Positions 16,461-24,989 of a stretch of 59,678 nucleotides of DNA are shown piece after piece. Origin of the DNA: an uncultured Actinomycetes bacterium (GTDB lineage Bacteria > Actinomycetota > Thermoleophilia > RBG-16-64-13); the NCBI GenBank assembly GCA_903873715.1, contig CAIQPS010000093.1, positions 1 through 59,678 on the forward strand, read 5' to 3'. Below the pieces are notes generated by a model. That model did not search any database. It was not told the origin of the DNA and worked only from the letters and a program-made list of their open reading frames with translations. The first letter of the stretch is position 1; the number at the start of each line of letters is the position of its first letter. Both the position numbers and the translations under genes were made by a program.

Positions 16461-18776
16461 TTGCGACTGATCATCACTGAGAAGAACGACGCCGCCAAAA
16501 AGATCGCCGGTATCCTATCGGGGAACGGCGTGCGCTCGGACTCATACCTCAAGGTCCCCTACTACATGTTCGATGACGTCGAGGGGACGCCCTCGGTCGC
16601 GGTGGGCCTCAAGGGCCACGTGGTCCAAGTGGACTTCCCGCCCGAGTTCTCCGAGTGGCGCAAGGTCGAGCCGCGCGAACTCATCGACGCGCCGCTGGTC
16701 AAGACCGAGACCGCCAAGTCCGTGGTCCGGACCGTCAAGAAGCTCGCCGCCGACGCCGACAGTCTCATCATCGCAACCGACTTCGACCGCGAGGGTGAAC
16801 TCATCGGGTTGGAGGCGCTCAACCTGGCGGTCGAGGAGAACGGCCGGCTGGTCCGCTTCGTGCGCCGCGCCCGCTACTCGGCCCTCACCCCGGGCGAGAT
16901 CAAGCGCGCTTTCTCCAATCTCGATCATCTCTCCGAGCCGCTGGCCCTGGCCGGCGAGGCCCGGCAGGACATCGACCTCATCTGGGGCGCCACGCTCACC
17001 CGCTTCGTCTCGCTGGCCACCGGCCGGCTGGGCAGCCAGTTCCTGAGCGTCGGCCGCGTGCAGACGCCCACCCTGGTGCTCATAGCCGAGCGGGAGAAGG
17101 AGCGCAGGGCGTTCGTGTCCGAGCCCTTCTGGGTGGTCAAGGTGGACCTGGAAGCCGGCGGACAGCGCTTCAGCGCCCTCCACAAGGAAGAGCGCTTCTC
17201 GGACGAGGCCCGGGCCACCGCGGTCTTCGAGAAGCTGGCGTCCCCGGGCAAGGTCACCGCCGTCAAGCAGACCTCGCGCAAGGTGCAGAAGCCGGCTCCG
17301 TTCAACACCACGAGCTTCACCAGTGCTGCCACGTCTCTGGGCTACAGCGCGGCTGCCGCCATGCGCATCGCCGAGGACCTGTACATGTCCGGCCACATCA
17401 GCTACCCCAGGACGGACAACACGGTCTACCCGCAGTCGCTGGACTTGAGGGAGGCTCTGGAGGTCCTCGCCAACGGCGAGTTCGCCCGCGAGGTCGCCCA
17501 GTTGCTGAGCCGCGATTCGCTGCACGCCAGCCGGGGCGACAAGCGCACCACCGACCATCCGCCCATCTACCCGACGGGCAGCCCCCGCCGGGGCGAGCTC
17601 GGGGACCGGGAGTGGAGGCTCTACGAGCTGGTGGTCCGGCGCTTCATGGCCACCCTCTCCGACGACGCCGTCATGGAATCCAACCGGGTGGATGTGAACA
17701 TCACCGGCGAGCCGTTCGTGGCCCGGGGCAACCGGGTGCTGTCGGCGGGCTGGCTCGAGCACTACCCCTACAGCCGCCAGAAGGACCTGGAGCTGCCTCT
17801 GCTCAACGAGGGCGACCTGGTGGACGTCGTCGACAAGCAGATAGACGCCCGCGAGACCCAGCCGCCCGCCCGCTACGGCCAGGGCACGCTGATAGAGCTC
17901 ATGGAGAAGCACAACCTGGGCACAAAGGCCACGCGGCACGCCATCATCCAGAACCTGTACGACCGCGGATACGTCCACGGGAACCCGGTGGAGCCCACCG
18001 AGATGGGCATGAAGATGGCCGAGGCACTGCAGGAATACGCGCCGCGCATCGCCTCCCCGGAGATGACGGCCGAGCTCGAGAAGGACATGGACCTCATCTC
18101 CGAGCGGGATCTCACCAAGGAGCAGGTGGTCCGCATCTCCCGCGACTTGCTGCGGCAGGCCTACGGCATGCTCGAGACCAACCGTCAGGCGGTCGCCTCC
18201 AAGATCTACGAGGGCATCACCGACGACCGCATCCTGGGCGATTGCCCGAAGTGCGGCACGCACCGGATCCGCATCATCAGGTCGAAGGCCACCAAGAAGC
18301 GCTTCGTCGGCTGCGAGGGATATCCGGACTGCGACCAGACCTACCCGCTCCCGCAGCGCGGCGACGTCATCGGCACCGGGGAGATCTGCCCGCAGTGCGG
18401 CAGCCCCAAGGTGAAGATCCTCGGGGGCAGGCGCCCCTGGATCCTCTGCCTGGACCCGCATTGTCCGACCAAGGCCGAGTACGCGGCCAAGCGGGCGGCC
18501 CGGGCGAGCAAAGCGGCCGCTGCCGGTGAAGGCGACGGCGAAGCGGCGACCACTGCCAAGAAGACCGGCACCAAAGCGGCCGGCACCAAGGCGGCCACCA
18601 CGAAGACCGCGGCGACCAAGACCGCGGCGAAGAAACCGGCGGCTGCGAAGAAGACCACGGCCAAGAAACCGGCCGCTGCGAAGACCACCACGGCCCGTAA
18701 GACCGGGACCGCCACCCGCGCCACCAGGAGCAAAGCCACGGAGCCGGCACCTTCCGGCGACGGCGGAGAAGCCTAG
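16461..18776 (+). CDS. topA: Type IA DNA topoisomerase I, archaeal-type sequence, with Lys/Ala-rich tail
   Basis: This enzyme relaxes negatively supercoiled DNA through a 5'-phosphotyrosine intermediate. The TOPRIM domain opens with RLIITEKNDAAKKIAGIL (E7), and TDFDREGE gives D107, D109 and E111. The catalytic Tyr is Y315 in GHISYPRTDN. The N-terminus (ITEKN rather than the bacterial VESPAKAKTI) and domain spacing look like archaeal topoisomerase I. Two four-Cys zinc fingers follow (about residues 594-630 and 645-675). The last about 85 residues are histone H1-like Lys/Ala/Thr repeats (AAKKPAAAKKTTAKKP), likely to bind DNA without sequence preference. The TTG start has AAGAGGAG upstream. tmk follows with a TAGTG overlap. 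Confidence 0.93.
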   Translation: MRLIITEKNDAAKKIAGILSGNGVRSDSYLKVPYYMFDDVEGTPSVAVGLKGHVVQVDFPPEFSEWRKVEPRELIDAPLVKTETAKSVVRTVKKLAADADSLIIATDFDREGELIGLEALNLAVEENGRLVRFVRRARYSALTPGEIKRAFSNLDHLSEPLALAGEARQDIDLIWGATLTRFVSLATGRLGSQFLSVGRVQTPTLVLIAEREKERRAFVSEPFWVVKVDLEAGGQRFSALHKEERFSDEARATAVFEKLASPGKVTAVKQTSRKVQKPAPFNTTSFTSAATSLGYSAAAAMRIAEDLYMSGHISYPRTDNTVYPQSLDLREALEVLANGEFAREVAQLLSRDSLHASRGDKRTTDHPPIYPTGSPRRGELGDREWRLYELVVRRFMATLSDDAVMESNRVDVNITGEPFVARGNRVLSAGWLEHYPYSRQKDLELPLLNEGDLVDVVDKQIDARETQPPARYGQGTLIELMEKHNLGTKATRHAIIQNLYDRGYVHGNPVEPTEMGMKMAEALQEYAPRIASPEMTAELEKDMDLISERDLTKEQVVRISRDLLRQAYGMLETNRQAVASKIYEGITDDRILGDCPKCGTHRIRIIRSKATKKRFVGCEGYPDCDQTYPLPQRGDVIGTGEICPQCGSPKVKILGGRRPWILCLDPHCPTKAEYAAKRAARASKAAAAGEGDGEAATTAKKTGTKAAGTKAATTKTAATKTAAKKPAAAKKTTAKKPAAAKTTTARKTGTATRATRSKATEPAPSGDGGEA

Positions 18777-19480
18777 TGGACGACGGCAGATTCCCGCTGC
18801 CGCCTGAGGACGCCTCGCTCGACGATTCTGTCCTGAGCGGGATGGGCAGCTGTCTCAAGGGGGTCTTCATCACCTTCGAGGGCATGGACGGCTGCGGCAA
18901 GTCCACCCAGATCGAGTTGCTGGCCAAGGCGCTCACCGACCACGGATACGTGGTCACCGTCACGCGCGAGCCCGGCGGCACGCCGCTGGGCGAAGGCATC
19001 CGCAGCATGCTCTTGGACCCCAAGCACCAGGGCATGTCGGCGCGCGCGGAGGCGCTGCTCTACGCGGCGGCGCGGGCCCATCTGGTCGAGCAGGTCATCC
19101 GCCCGGCACTGGAGGACGGCCAGATAGTCCTTTGCGACCGGTACATCGACTCGTCGCTGGCCTACCAGGGCTTCGGCCGGGGGCTCGGCACCGACTACAT
19201 CATGCTGGTGAACGACTGGGGCACCCAGGGCCTGTACCCCGATGTCACCCTGTTCCTCGACCTCGACGATTCGCTGCGCTCCACCCGCATGGCGGCAGTG
19301 CCGGACCGCCTGGAGGCCGAAGACGAGTCCTTCCACCAGCGGGTGGCTCACGGCTTCAGAGAGTTGCTCAACATGCAGCCCCACCGTATCCGCCGAGTGG
19401 ACGCCACCGGCAGCGCGGCTGAGGTCCAGGAGCGCGTGCGCGCTATCATCGAGCAGGAACTGGAGCTATTCAGCCACTGA
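18776..19480 (+). CDS. tmk: Thymidylate kinase (dTMP kinase)
   Basis: This enzyme phosphorylates dTMP to dTDP for DNA synthesis. Visible motifs are the P-loop in FITFEGMDGCGKST (about residues 31-44), the DR(Y/F) motif CDRYIDSSLAYQG (about residues 119-131) and VTREPGGTPLGE. The 234-residue length includes about 25 residues before the usual start. The GTG at 18776 overlaps the topA stop and has GGAGAAG upstream, but ATG at 18842 would give a more standard N-terminus. It is part of the topA-tmk-holB-ricT block. Confidence 0.95.
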   Translation: MDDGRFPLPPEDASLDDSVLSGMGSCLKGVFITFEGMDGCGKSTQIELLAKALTDHGYVVTVTREPGGTPLGEGIRSMLLDPKHQGMSARAEALLYAAARAHLVEQVIRPALEDGQIVLCDRYIDSSLAYQGFGRGLGTDYIMLVNDWGTQGLYPDVTLFLDLDDSLRSTRMAAVPDRLEAEDESFHQRVAHGFRELLNMQPHRIRRVDATGSAAEVQERVRAIIEQELELFSH

Positions 19481-19534
19481 CCGGCGCGGCGCGCCGAGAC
19501 GGGGCGTCATTTCTCAGCAGCACAAGGCGGCACC

Positions 19535-20656
19535 ATGCGCGGACTGTTCACCGACATCACCGGCCAGGAGATGGCCGTGGGGCTTCTCACCCGGGCCCTC
19601 GAGCAGGGCGCGTCTCACGCATACCTTTTTTCCGGACCCCCCGGAGTGGGCAAGACCGAGGCGGCCCTGGCGTTCGCGGCCGGACTGGCCTGTCCCGAAG
19701 GGGGCTGCGGGGTCTGCGCCACCTGTCGCAGGGTCAAAGAGGGTCTCCATCCCGACATCGAGATCGTGGCCCCGGAGGGCAACTTCATCCGCAAGGAGGA
19801 GATCACCGAGATCAACCTCCATGCGGTCTACCGGCCCTACGAGGCGAAGGCCAAAGTCTATATCTTCCTGGAAGCGGACAGCTTCAACATCGAGGCCGCC
19901 AACGCCTTCCTCAAGACCCTCGAGGAGCCGCCGGGCCACGTGCACTTCATCCTGGTGACCGACAGACCCGAGCGCCTGCTGCCGACGATCGCCTCCCGGT
20001 GCCAGTTGGTGACGTTCTCGCCGGTGGCCGCGCGGGCCATCGCGGCCGACCTGAGCGGTCGGTTGGGTGTCAAGGAGCGCGAGGCTGAGCTCATCGCCAG
20101 GGTGGCGGGAGGCAACCTCAGCTACGCCCGGGAATTGGCCACGTCCGACACCGTGCGCCGGCAACGTGACGTCCTTCTCGATCTGGCCCGCGATCTTCCC
20201 CGGGCCGGTCTCCTCGACACGGAGGTGGCTCTGGACGACGCCATGGCCAGCGTGGAGTCCCGGGAGGCGGAGGTGGTACCCGAGATCAAGGCGGAACTCA
20301 AGCGGGCGCTCGAGTGGGCCGGTGACGCGAGAACGAAGAAATGGCTGGAGAAGCGCAGCGAGGACAAGATCAAGCGGCAGCAGCGCCGGTTGCGCACCCA
20401 GGGCCTGCAGACCCTCACCCACGTGTTCGCCGGGTGGTACCGCGACCTGGCCCTGGTGTCCGCCGGCGCCGAGGATGCGGTGCTCAACCGGGACCGCCTG
20501 AGCGAGTTGCAGACCGTGGTGCGTCCAGGCGGGCTGCGCGCCTACACCGACGCCGTTGAGGCCGTGCAGAAGGCCGAAGAGCGCCTTCGGTATAATGTCG
20601 ATGCCCGGCTCGCCGTCGGGGATATGTTTCGCTCAATCAAGGAGGCCCTCGCGTAG
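19535..20656 (+). CDS. holB: DNA polymerase III, delta' subunit of the clamp loader
   Basis: Delta' is part of the AAA+ complex that loads the sliding clamp. The 373-residue product has the Walker A motif SGPPGVGKTE (about residues 33-42). A zinc module follows with C53, C58, C61 and C64. LKTLEEPP (about residues 128-135) and the SRC motif in IASRCQLV are also typical. E. coli delta' lacks a working P-loop; this one looks intact, as in many other bacteria. The gene ends with one base of overlap into the PSP1-domain gene. Confidence 0.93.
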   Translation: MRGLFTDITGQEMAVGLLTRALEQGASHAYLFSGPPGVGKTEAALAFAAGLACPEGGCGVCATCRRVKEGLHPDIEIVAPEGNFIRKEEITEINLHAVYRPYEAKAKVYIFLEADSFNIEAANAFLKTLEEPPGHVHFILVTDRPERLLPTIASRCQLVTFSPVAARAIAADLSGRLGVKEREAELIARVAGGNLSYARELATSDTVRRQRDVLLDLARDLPRAGLLDTEVALDDAMASVESREAEVVPEIKAELKRALEWAGDARTKKWLEKRSEDKIKRQQRRLRTQGLQTLTHVFAGWYRDLALVSAGAEDAVLNRDRLSELQTVVRPGGLRAYTDAVEAVQKAEERLRYNVDARLAVGDMFRSIKEALA

Positions 20657-22080
20657 TGGCCGATGTCGTCGGGGTCGTCTTCCCCAACGGAATCAAGACG
20701 TACTATTTCGATCCCGCCGGTCTCGAACTCTCGAGAGGTGACCGGGTGGTCGTCCAGACCTCCAACGGTCCCGAGATCGGCCAGGTGGTCGAGCCCAACC
20801 ACACCATCGAGGATTCCGACCTGCCCGCTCCTCTGAAGAAGGTCACGCGGCTGGCCACGGGCAAGGACCTCGAGGCGCATGCCGAGGCGCAGAGCCTCCG
20901 CAAGCAGGCGATGATCACCTGCCGGGAGATGATCGCCCAGCACGGGCTCGACATGAAGCTGGTCTCGGCCGACATGTCGTTCGGCGGAGACAAGATCACC
21001 TTCAGTTTCTATGCCGACGAACGCGTGGATTTCCGCGCTCTCGTGGCCGATTTGGCGAAGGTACTCAAGACCCGCATCGAACTGCGCCAGGTGGGCGCGC
21101 GTGAAGAGGCTCGGATGGTCGGCGGGCTTGGCCCGTGCGGCCGGGGTCTGTGCTGCACGCTGTTCCCGCCCGGGGACGACCCGGTCTCCATCCGCATGGC
21201 CAAGGAGCAGAACCTGCCGCTCAACCCGGCGAAGATCTCCGGCCTGTGCGGCCGCCTCATGTGCTGCCTCAAGTACGAGCAGGAGCAGTACGTCCGCTTC
21301 CGCAAAGAGGCGCCGTCCAAAGGCACCCCCGTGATGACGCCCACCGGCCAGGGTGCGGTCGTGGGCTGGAACGTCCTCAAGGACGCCATCACCGTGCGGC
21401 TGGAAGACGGCCACACCACCGATATCAAGATCGGCTGCTGCCAATGCCAGGAAGACGGCTGTCTCCTGGTAGTGCCCGAGTGCGGCGAAGCGGCGGTCCT
21501 CCCAGAGATACTCGAAGCCGTTGCGCCGCCGGCCTCCACCCGGCGGGTCGCGACCGAGGATGACGACGAACTGGCCGTCATCGAAGCCGAGGTCGTCCTG
21601 GGAGAGGACGGTCAGCCCATAGAGGTCGTCGTGGCCGAAGGGTCGCGGCGCCGGAGGCGCGGCCGGGGCCGCAGGGGCGGCCGGGGCCGGAAACCCGGAG
21701 AGGGTGGCGAAGGCGGCGAGGGCGGCGCTTCGGGTGAAGCGGCCACGCCCGGTGACGGCAACCGCGCTCCCAGGACCGGCGGCGAAGGCGCAGGCGTGCG
21801 CCATCAGAGCCAGCACGGCCAACGGCATCCCGAACGGCATCGCGGCGGTGTCCCCCACAAGGACGGCGCCGCTCCTCAAGCCGGAGGCGGCGAGCAGCGG
21901 CGCAGGCCTCCCGCAGGCGAAGGCGGTGGCGAGGGCGGCCCTGAGGGCGAAGGCTCCGGCACCAGCTCCAGCGCCCGGCGGCGCCGCAGGCGGAGGCGCT
22001 CCGGCGGCGGCAACGGCGGTGGCGAGGGCGGCAACGGGAATGGCGGCAACGGCGGAGGCTCGGCGCCGGCTGCCGAATGA
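20656..22080 (+). CDS. PSP1-domain protein (RicT/YaaT-like) with Gly/Arg/Glu-rich tail
   Basis: The first about 270 residues form a PSP1 domain of the RicT (YaaT) family. It begins with VVGVVFPNGIKTYYF and carries the Cys-rich signatures GPCGRGLCCTLF and GLCGRLMCCLKYE, which in RicT proteins help bind iron-sulfur clusters. B. subtilis RicT acts with RicA/RicF in RNA processing through RNase Y. From about residue 300 the protein becomes an unstructured tail with an Arg-rich patch (RRRRGRGRRGGRGRK) and long Gly/Glu/Ala runs, suggestive of RNA binding (inference). AAGGAGG precedes the GTG start. The position after holB is the one commonly seen for yaaT. Confidence 0.9.
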   Translation: MADVVGVVFPNGIKTYYFDPAGLELSRGDRVVVQTSNGPEIGQVVEPNHTIEDSDLPAPLKKVTRLATGKDLEAHAEAQSLRKQAMITCREMIAQHGLDMKLVSADMSFGGDKITFSFYADERVDFRALVADLAKVLKTRIELRQVGAREEARMVGGLGPCGRGLCCTLFPPGDDPVSIRMAKEQNLPLNPAKISGLCGRLMCCLKYEQEQYVRFRKEAPSKGTPVMTPTGQGAVVGWNVLKDAITVRLEDGHTTDIKIGCCQCQEDGCLLVVPECGEAAVLPEILEAVAPPASTRRVATEDDDELAVIEAEVVLGEDGQPIEVVVAEGSRRRRRGRGRRGGRGRKPGEGGEGGEGGASGEAATPGDGNRAPRTGGEGAGVRHQSQHGQRHPERHRGGVPHKDGAAPQAGGGEQRRRPPAGEGGGEGGPEGEGSGTSSSARRRRRRRRSGGGNGGGEGGNGNGGNGGGSAPAAE

Positions 22081-22114
22081 CGCCGGCCTGAGGGGCTGGG
22101 AAAGAACACAGAGG

Positions 22115-22149
22115 CAGTGTACACTGGAGCAGTGTAATACTCTCCAGTG
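22115..22149. promoter_or_regulatory. Overlapping dyads upstream of the toxin-antitoxin pair
   Basis: CAGTGTACACTG (22115-22126) is a perfect 12-bp palindrome. It overlaps a second inverted repeat with arms CACTGGAG (22122-22129) and CTCCAGTG (22142-22149), spaced by 12 bases. The element GCAGTGTA occurs twice in the stretch. Antitoxins of this class usually bind such sites to repress their own operon. Confidence 0.65.
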
Positions 22150-22159
22150 AGGCGGTCTC

Positions 22160-22384
22160 GTGGTGCTCAAGAACATCACACTCAGCGCGGACGAGGAACT
22201 GATCGCTCAGGCCCGCGAGGAAGCTCAGAAGCGGGGCACGACGCTCAACGACCAATTTCGCGTGTGGCTGGCCGAGTTCGTCGAGCAGGAGCGGGCGGCA
22301 CGCGGGTATCAGCAACTCATGGCCCGCCTCGACCATGCTCGTCCCGGGCGCCGCTTCTCGCGCGAGGAACTCAATGAGCGCTAA
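22160..22384 (+). CDS. VapB-like antitoxin (ribbon-helix-helix)
   Basis: The 74-residue product looks like a ribbon-helix-helix antitoxin: a short beta strand (KNITLSADEEL) and two helices (IAQAREEAQKRGTTLNDQFRVWLAEFV). The C-terminal tail (RPGRRFSREELNER) has the composition of a toxin-wrapping segment. The GTG start is followed by a second GTG. It overlaps the downstream PIN toxin gene by 11 bases, the usual arrangement for coupled antitoxin-toxin synthesis. Confidence 0.85.
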   Translation: MVLKNITLSADEELIAQAREEAQKRGTTLNDQFRVWLAEFVEQERAARGYQQLMARLDHARPGRRFSREELNER

Positions 22385-22805
22385 GACCGGCCGCTTCTTC
22401 CTGGACACGAACATCCTTGTCTACACTTTCGATGACACCGTTCCGGAGCTGCGGGCGCGGGCCAGAGAACTCGTGGAGGTCGCTCTCACCACGGGTCTGG
22501 GGATGATCAGCTACCAGGTGGCTCAGGAATTCCTCAACGTCGCGACCAAGAAGTTCGCCGTCCCGCTGGACCGCGCCGACCGCAATGAGTACATCGAGCA
22601 GGTGCTTGCTCCGCTTTGCCGGGTCTGGCCGACGATGGCCCTGTACCGCCAGGCGTCAGAGGTCGTCTCCGCATCGGGCTTCGGTTTCTACGACAGCCTG
22701 ATCGTGGCGAGCGCGATGGCCGGGGGATGCACCACTCTCTACACGCACGACATGCAAGCCGGCCGCCAGTTCGGCACCCTGACTCTCGCCGACCCGTTCG
22801 TTTGA
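22374..22805 (+). CDS. VapC-like PIN-domain ribonuclease toxin
   Basis: The 143-residue product is a PIN domain, the nuclease fold of VapC toxins, which cleave RNA with Mg2+ or Mn2+. The four acidic residues of the active site are visible: D11 (FFLDTNILVYTFD), E52 (QEFLN), D107 (FYDSLIVASA) and D126 (THDMQ). The ATG at 22374 lies inside the antitoxin gene; an earlier in-frame start at 22335 is less likely. Its targets are unknown. The pair sits between housekeeping genes and the copper block. Confidence 0.92.
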   Translation: MSAKTGRFFLDTNILVYTFDDTVPELRARARELVEVALTTGLGMISYQVAQEFLNVATKKFAVPLDRADRNEYIEQVLAPLCRVWPTMALYRQASEVVSASGFGFYDSLIVASAMAGGCTTLYTHDMQAGRQFGTLTLADPFV

Positions 22806-22816
22806 CACCCTCGATC

Positions 22817-22849
22817 ATCACCTCTTAGGGAATACAGAGGTATGGTGAT
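22817..22849. promoter_or_regulatory. Inverted repeat before the copper gene block
   Basis: ATCACC (22817-22822) and GGTGAT (22844-22849) form a dyad, with nested arms ACCTC (22820-22824) and GAGGT (22837-22841). TTGACA occurs at 22802-22807. The spacing recalls MerR/CueR-type operators, but no such regulator is in the window, and a simple hairpin after vapC is equally possible. Confidence 0.3.
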
Positions 22850-22907
22850 TGTCGAACTAAGGTATTATATGGGCAGTCGAACGCACGTCCGAGGTTAGAG
22901 GGGCAGC

Positions 22908-23333
22908 GTGATACTCGGTACGAAGACACGAAGGACGATCCTGGTGGCGATAGTGGCCATCAGTCTTGTCGTGGTCGCGATACCGGTCTGCACCGCCTGC
23001 GCCCACTCGTCCTCCGCGTTGGCCGGGATGGCTCCCTTGGCCGGGATGCCCGACATGCCCGGCATGTCCGGGACGCCCATGGCTCCCACCGCCGGTACCG
23101 CACTCCAGTCTCTCGGATACGCCATCTGTGACATGGTGGTCTCTGTCAGCAACGGCATCGAGACCGTGCTCCCGTCGGGCCTGATCGTCCTGCTGCTGTC
23201 GCTCGTCGGGGTCGCGGCCATCGTCGCCGTGGGCGGCCTGCGTTTCCAGTGGATGGTGCGCAAGGCGGTGCCCATCCCCGCACGCATCCTGGCGCCACCG
23301 GGCAGTGCCCTGGGGGTCCGTCTCCTGAATTGA
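22908..23333 (+). CDS. Met-rich membrane protein of the copper block
   Basis: The 141-residue product has an N-terminal transmembrane or signal helix (about residues 9-27, ending in CTAC). A Met-rich outer segment follows (AGMAPLAGMPDMPGMSGTPM, about residues 39-58, with six Met in MxxM-like spacing), and a second helix sits at about residues 88-110. Met-rich motifs of this kind commonly bind Cu(I) outside the cytoplasm. No known family is recognised. The start is GTG with AGAGGGGCAG upstream. It precedes a TauE/SafE-like protein by 105 bp, and the context supports a role in copper capture or delivery (inference). Confidence 0.7.
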   Translation: MILGTKTRRTILVAIVAISLVVVAIPVCTACAHSSSALAGMAPLAGMPDMPGMSGTPMAPTAGTALQSLGYAICDMVVSVSNGIETVLPSGLIVLLLSLVGVAAIVAVGGLRFQWMVRKAVPIPARILAPPGSALGVRLLN

Positions 23334-23438
23334 TGCTCTCCTCGTAGCCGCCCCGGCCGCGTTGACGCGCGCCCGGCGGTCGCTGCCGTACGCCTTTGCT
23401 CTGGTAGGAAGGCGCAACGTACCAGGAGGAGAACCACC

Positions 23439-24755
23439 TTGTCCCTGACCCTGTTCGTTTCGATGTTCGCCGTAGGGCTCGCCACGAGCGTGCACTGCAT
23501 CTCCATGTGCGGCCCCATGGTGGTCACATATGCCGTCAAGACCGACGGCCAGAGCCGCTGGACCTCGCGCGTCACGGCCAACGTCGCGTACCAGGTCGCC
23601 AAGCTGATCAGCTACGTGATCGTCGGGCTGGCGCTGGGCGCGATAGGCACCGCCTTCAACCTCAACGGCGTGCGCCCCTGGGTGATGCTCGTGGCCGGTC
23701 TCTTCATGCTCATCCTCGGGATCGGCATGACCGGCAAGGCCCCGTGGGCGGCCCGCCTCACCCCGCGGCCTCCGCGGGCGCTCATCAACACACTGTCGAA
23801 ACTCCGGCGCCGCGCGGCCAGCGATGCCGCCGCCGGCGACAGCAGTCTCGCGACCCCCATCTCCTTCGGCCTACTCACAGGCCTGATGCCCTGCGCGCCG
23901 CTCATGGCCGCGGAGCTCGCCGCGGCGTCGAGCGGGAGCGTCCTGAGCGGTGGGTTCACGATGATGGCCTTCGGCCTCGGCACCCTGCCGCTGCTCTTCG
24001 CCTTCGGCACCGCGTCCAGCTTCATCCCGGGCCGCTGGAAGAAGCGCCTCACCTTCGTGCTCGCCTTCGTGGTGATAGCGATGGGCCTGGTGTTCCTCAA
24101 CCGGACGGCGATGATCCTCGGCTTCCCCGTCAACGCGAAGGTGGTGGAGGCCGCCGTGTTCGGCACCCAGGCCTCGGCATCGTCGGCGTCCGAGCCGGCG
24201 TACACCACCGGCGCCGACGGCGTCGTCGAGGTCCGGCTGAGCGTCGCCGGTGCCCGGTTCACCCCGTCCGACCTGCAGATCCCCGCGGACAAGCCGGTGC
24301 GGCTCATCGTGGACCGGCCCGACGACAACGCCTGCTCCAAGACCCTGGTGATCCCGAGCCTGGGCATCAATCAGGACCTTCCCGACTTCGGCACGGCCAC
24401 CATCGACCTGTCCGCCACCAAGGTTGGCACCGTCAGCATGACCTGCGGTATGGGCATGATGTCCGGCCGGCTCCTCGTGGGAGGCGGCGGCGGAGGCGGC
24501 AGCGGCGGGTTGCCCGCATGGGCTTGGATAGTCATAGTCCTGGCCGCCGTAGCCGGCGCCGTGTGGCTGGCAGTCGGCCTGCGGCGGGCGCCCCGGCTCG
24601 CCACCGAGGGAGCGCCGGCCGCGGCCGTCGCGCAGCCCCGGAAGGCTTCGCAGTCCGGGCCGTCCGCGAAGTCCGGCCGGGCGAAGCCCGCGCAGCGCAG
24701 CGCCAAGATCGTGAACTCATCCTCGAAAGCCAAGAAGAAAGGCGCCCGGAGATGA
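23439..24755 (+). CDS. SafE/DsbD-type membrane transporter domain fused to a cupredoxin-like domain
   Basis: Residues about 1-230 form a six-helix domain of the sulfite exporter/urease accessory UreH-like (DsbD-related) type. It contains the motif HCISMCGPM (H19, C20, C24) and a second Cys in GLMPCAP (C152); Met and Cys near the membrane suggest metal transfer. Residues about 258-348 form a cupredoxin-like beta domain with C299 and the C-terminal ligand cluster C336-G-M338-G-M340. A Gly-rich linker, a last transmembrane helix (359-381) and a basic tail follow. Proteins of this kind are linked to copper transport and oxidase assembly. The start is TTG after AGGAGGAG. The stop overlaps the next gene as ATGA. 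Confidence 0.85.
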   Translation: MSLTLFVSMFAVGLATSVHCISMCGPMVVTYAVKTDGQSRWTSRVTANVAYQVAKLISYVIVGLALGAIGTAFNLNGVRPWVMLVAGLFMLILGIGMTGKAPWAARLTPRPPRALINTLSKLRRRAASDAAAGDSSLATPISFGLLTGLMPCAPLMAAELAAASSGSVLSGGFTMMAFGLGTLPLLFAFGTASSFIPGRWKKRLTFVLAFVVIAMGLVFLNRTAMILGFPVNAKVVEAAVFGTQASASSASEPAYTTGADGVVEVRLSVAGARFTPSDLQIPADKPVRLIVDRPDDNACSKTLVIPSLGINQDLPDFGTATIDLSATKVGTVSMTCGMGMMSGRLLVGGGGGGGSGGLPAWAWIVIVLAAVAGAVWLAVGLRRAPRLATEGAPAAAVAQPRKASQSGPSAKSGRAKPAQRSAKIVNSSSKAKKKGARR

Positions 24756-24967
24756 CCACCATCCACATCAAGACCACGGGCATGTACTGCCCCTCGTGCC
24801 CCATGCTCATAGAACTGAGCGTCTGCGACCTGCCCGGCGTGGCCGCCGTGCAGGTGTCCAGCGCCGATTGCCGCACGGTCGTCACCTACGACGAGTCCGT
24901 GATCGCCGCCGATTCCATCCTCGACGAGATCCGCAACGCGGGCTACGGCGCCGAGTGCGTCGCCTGA
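24752..24967 (+). CDS. Small HMA-domain copper chaperone-like protein (CopZ-like)
   Basis: The 71-residue product is one heavy-metal-associated domain with a ferredoxin-like fold. Its metal loop is GMYCPSCP (C-x2-C at about residues 11-16), followed by the usual pattern LPGVAAVQV and a final AGYGAECVA, which adds a further Cys at the end. Family members carry Cu(I) in the cytoplasm to P-type ATPases. It is coupled to the SafE-cupredoxin gene and lies in the same operon as the CopA-type ATPase. A third Cys (ELSVCDLPG) is not usual in CopZ. Confidence 0.88.
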   Translation: MTTIHIKTTGMYCPSCPMLIELSVCDLPGVAAVQVSSADCRTVVTYDESVIAADSILDEIRNAGYGAECVA

Positions 24968-24989
24968 CCCACCAGAAGGGAGAAAAGAC

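Noticed and set aside
22160-22805. The toxin-antitoxin pair as part of a larger defence island
   Set aside because: Its neighbours are housekeeping and copper genes; no other defence-related gene is present.
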